In this document: in pieces, positions 5,991 through 6,965 of the stretch
How positions within the stretch are numbered: position 1 is the stretch's first letter
Layout of the letters: the number at the start of each line of letters is the position of its first letter
Assembly (NCBI GenBank): GCA_934567745.1
Contig: CAKTJM010000100.1
Location: 1-6,965 of the forward strand
DNA length: 6,965 nt
Source: an uncultured Eubacteriales bacterium
Lineage (GTDB): Bacteria; Bacillota; Clostridia; Oscillospirales; Oscillospiraceae
Reading direction: 5' to 3'
The notes under the pieces: model-generated
Seen by the model: the letters and a program-made list of their open reading frames with translations, nothing else
What the model was told of the DNA's origin: nothing
Database searches by the model: none
Position numbers and translations under genes: made by a program

Positions 5991-6965
5991 ATGATGGATG
6001 CAAGAATGAAACGCACTTGGGCAGAGGTCTCCATGGAGAGACTGGCGCACAACTACCGCAACCTGCGCGCGCTCACGCCGATGGGGACGAAGTTCCTGGG
6101 CCTGGTCAAGGCCGACGCCTACGGGCACGGCGCGGTGCCGATCGCCAAGGAGCTGGAGAAGCTCGGCGCGGACTATCTGGGCGTCGCCTGCCTGGACGAG
6201 GCCATCGAGCTGCGTGAGGCGGGCATCACCGCCCCCATCCTGATCCTGGGCTGCACGCCGCTCGAATACGCCGGCGATCTGGCCAAGTACCACATCTCCC
6301 AGGCCTGCTATGACCTCGACTTCGCGAAGGGCCTCTCCGCCGCCGCGCAGGCCGCGGGCGGCGAGATCGTCGTCCACATCCAGTGCGACACCGGCATGAC
6401 CCGTCTGGGCTTCATGTGCCACGAGGACACCATCGAGAGCTCCGCCGACCAGATCATCGAGGCCGTCCACCTGCCCGGCCTGAAGGCCGAGGGCATCTTC
6501 ACCCACTTCTCCGACTCCGACGGGAGCGAGGAGTACACCATGAAGCAGTTCGGCCGCTTCCTGAGCATCATCGAGGCCGTCAAGGCCCACGGCTATGAGT
6601 TCGCGATCCGCCACTGCGCCAACAGCGCCGCGACCCTGCTGTATCCGGCGACCTATCTGGACATGGTCCGCCCTGGCATCGTGCTGTACGGCCATTTCCC
6701 GGACGCTGCCATGGATCCCGGCCTGTGCGACCTCGTGCCCGTGCTGGAGCTCAAGAGCCACATCGCCACCGTCCGTGAGGTGCCCGCCGACACGCCCGTG
6801 AGCTACGGCCGCACGAACACCCTCGCCCGTCCGAGCCGCCTGGGCGTGGTGCCCATCGGCTACGGCGACGGCTTCTGCCGCGGCTTCTCCAACCGGATCG
6901 AGGTCCTGGTGGACGGCCACCGCATCAAGAACGTCGGCCGCATCTGCATGGACATGTGCATGTTC
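5991..6965 (+). CDS. alr: Alanine racemase (3' end outside window)
   Basis: The window holds the first 325 residues of a PLP-dependent fold-type III racemase that interconverts L- and D-alanine, supplying D-Ala for peptidoglycan. The PLP lysine is Lys40 in VKADAYGHGA, with Tyr44 nearby. Other recognisable sites are DTGMTRLGF (133-141) with Arg138, THFS (171-174) with His172, NSAAT (211-215), VRPGIVLYG with the PLP-pyridine Arg227, the catalytic VSYGRT with Tyr272, PIGYGDG, and CMDM near the cut end. About 50 C-terminal residues are missing. Position 131, where the Geobacillus enzyme has a carbamylated Lys, is Gln here. Two adjacent ATG codons (5991 and 5994) are possible starts; GAAGG at 5981-5985 is 5 or 8 bases upstream, so the choice is uncertain by one residue. 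It follows the lipoprotein gene by 42 bp with no terminator between, so it is likely in the same operon. A related amino-acid racemase specificity cannot be excluded. Confidence 0.95.
   Translation, partial: MMDARMKRTWAEVSMERLAHNYRNLRALTPMGTKFLGLVKADAYGHGAVPIAKELEKLGADYLGVACLDEAIELREAGITAPILILGCTPLEYAGDLAKYHISQACYDLDFAKGLSAAAQAAGGEIVVHIQCDTGMTRLGFMCHEDTIESSADQIIEAVHLPGLKAEGIFTHFSDSDGSEEYTMKQFGRFLSIIEAVKAHGYEFAIRHCANSAATLLYPATYLDMVRPGIVLYGHFPDAAMDPGLCDLVPVLELKSHIATVREVPADTPVSYGRTNTLARPSRLGVVPIGYGDGFCRGFSNRIEVLVDGHRIKNVGRICMDMCMF

Noticed and set aside
5964..6920. A 318-codon open frame antisense to alr
   Set aside because: It is a shadow of alanine racemase, whose plus-strand frame is open to the window edge and carries all expected active-site motifs.

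Overview
The window reads as a chromosomal segment of a GC-rich Bacillota (Firmicutes) bacterium, most likely a Clostridia/Oscillospirales-type gut anaerobe. The reasons are a T-box riboswitch ahead of pheST, an S-layer-homology (SLH) protein, an IreB-family protein (PASTA-kinase pathway), strong AGGAGG-type ribosome binding sites and very GC-rich third codon positions. The AT-rich exceptions are the promoter regions. The lineage is inferred from gene content only.

Layout from left to right. (1) 1-210 (+) is the C-terminal end of an SLH-domain protein cut by the window edge. (2) 241-275 is a strong hairpin between two convergent genes, with its T-tract on the minus strand. (3) 297-545 (-) is a small IreB/UPF0297 protein, with a candidate promoter of its own at 599-627. 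(4) 656-3055 (-) pheT and 3071-4096 (-) pheS form a tight operon encoding both subunits of phenylalanyl-tRNA synthetase. (5) 4121-4350 (-) is a T-box leader with a UUC (Phe) specifier, a T-box sequence and a competing terminator/antiterminator, which should switch pheST on when tRNA-Phe is uncharged. (6) 4367-4413 holds two divergent sigma-A-type promoters whose -35 boxes overlap by one base; one drives the T-box/pheST transcript and the other the rightward genes. (7) 4469-5311 (+) nnrD (NAD(P)H-hydrate dehydratase), 5343-5948 (+) a lipoprotein and 5991-6965 (+, cut) alr (alanine racemase) look like one operon.

The leftward unit is translation (Phe charging) followed by a cell-envelope signalling target. 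The rightward unit is metabolite repair, an exported lipoprotein and D-alanine supply for peptidoglycan. The lipoprotein next to alr recalls the gerS-alr2 pair of Clostridioides difficile (spore germination), which makes it the most interesting protein of unknown function here. A second point of note is that alr has Gln where the well-studied enzymes carry the carbamylated Lys. I found no mobile element, CRISPR array, tRNA or rRNA, and no clear sign of a wholly new system.
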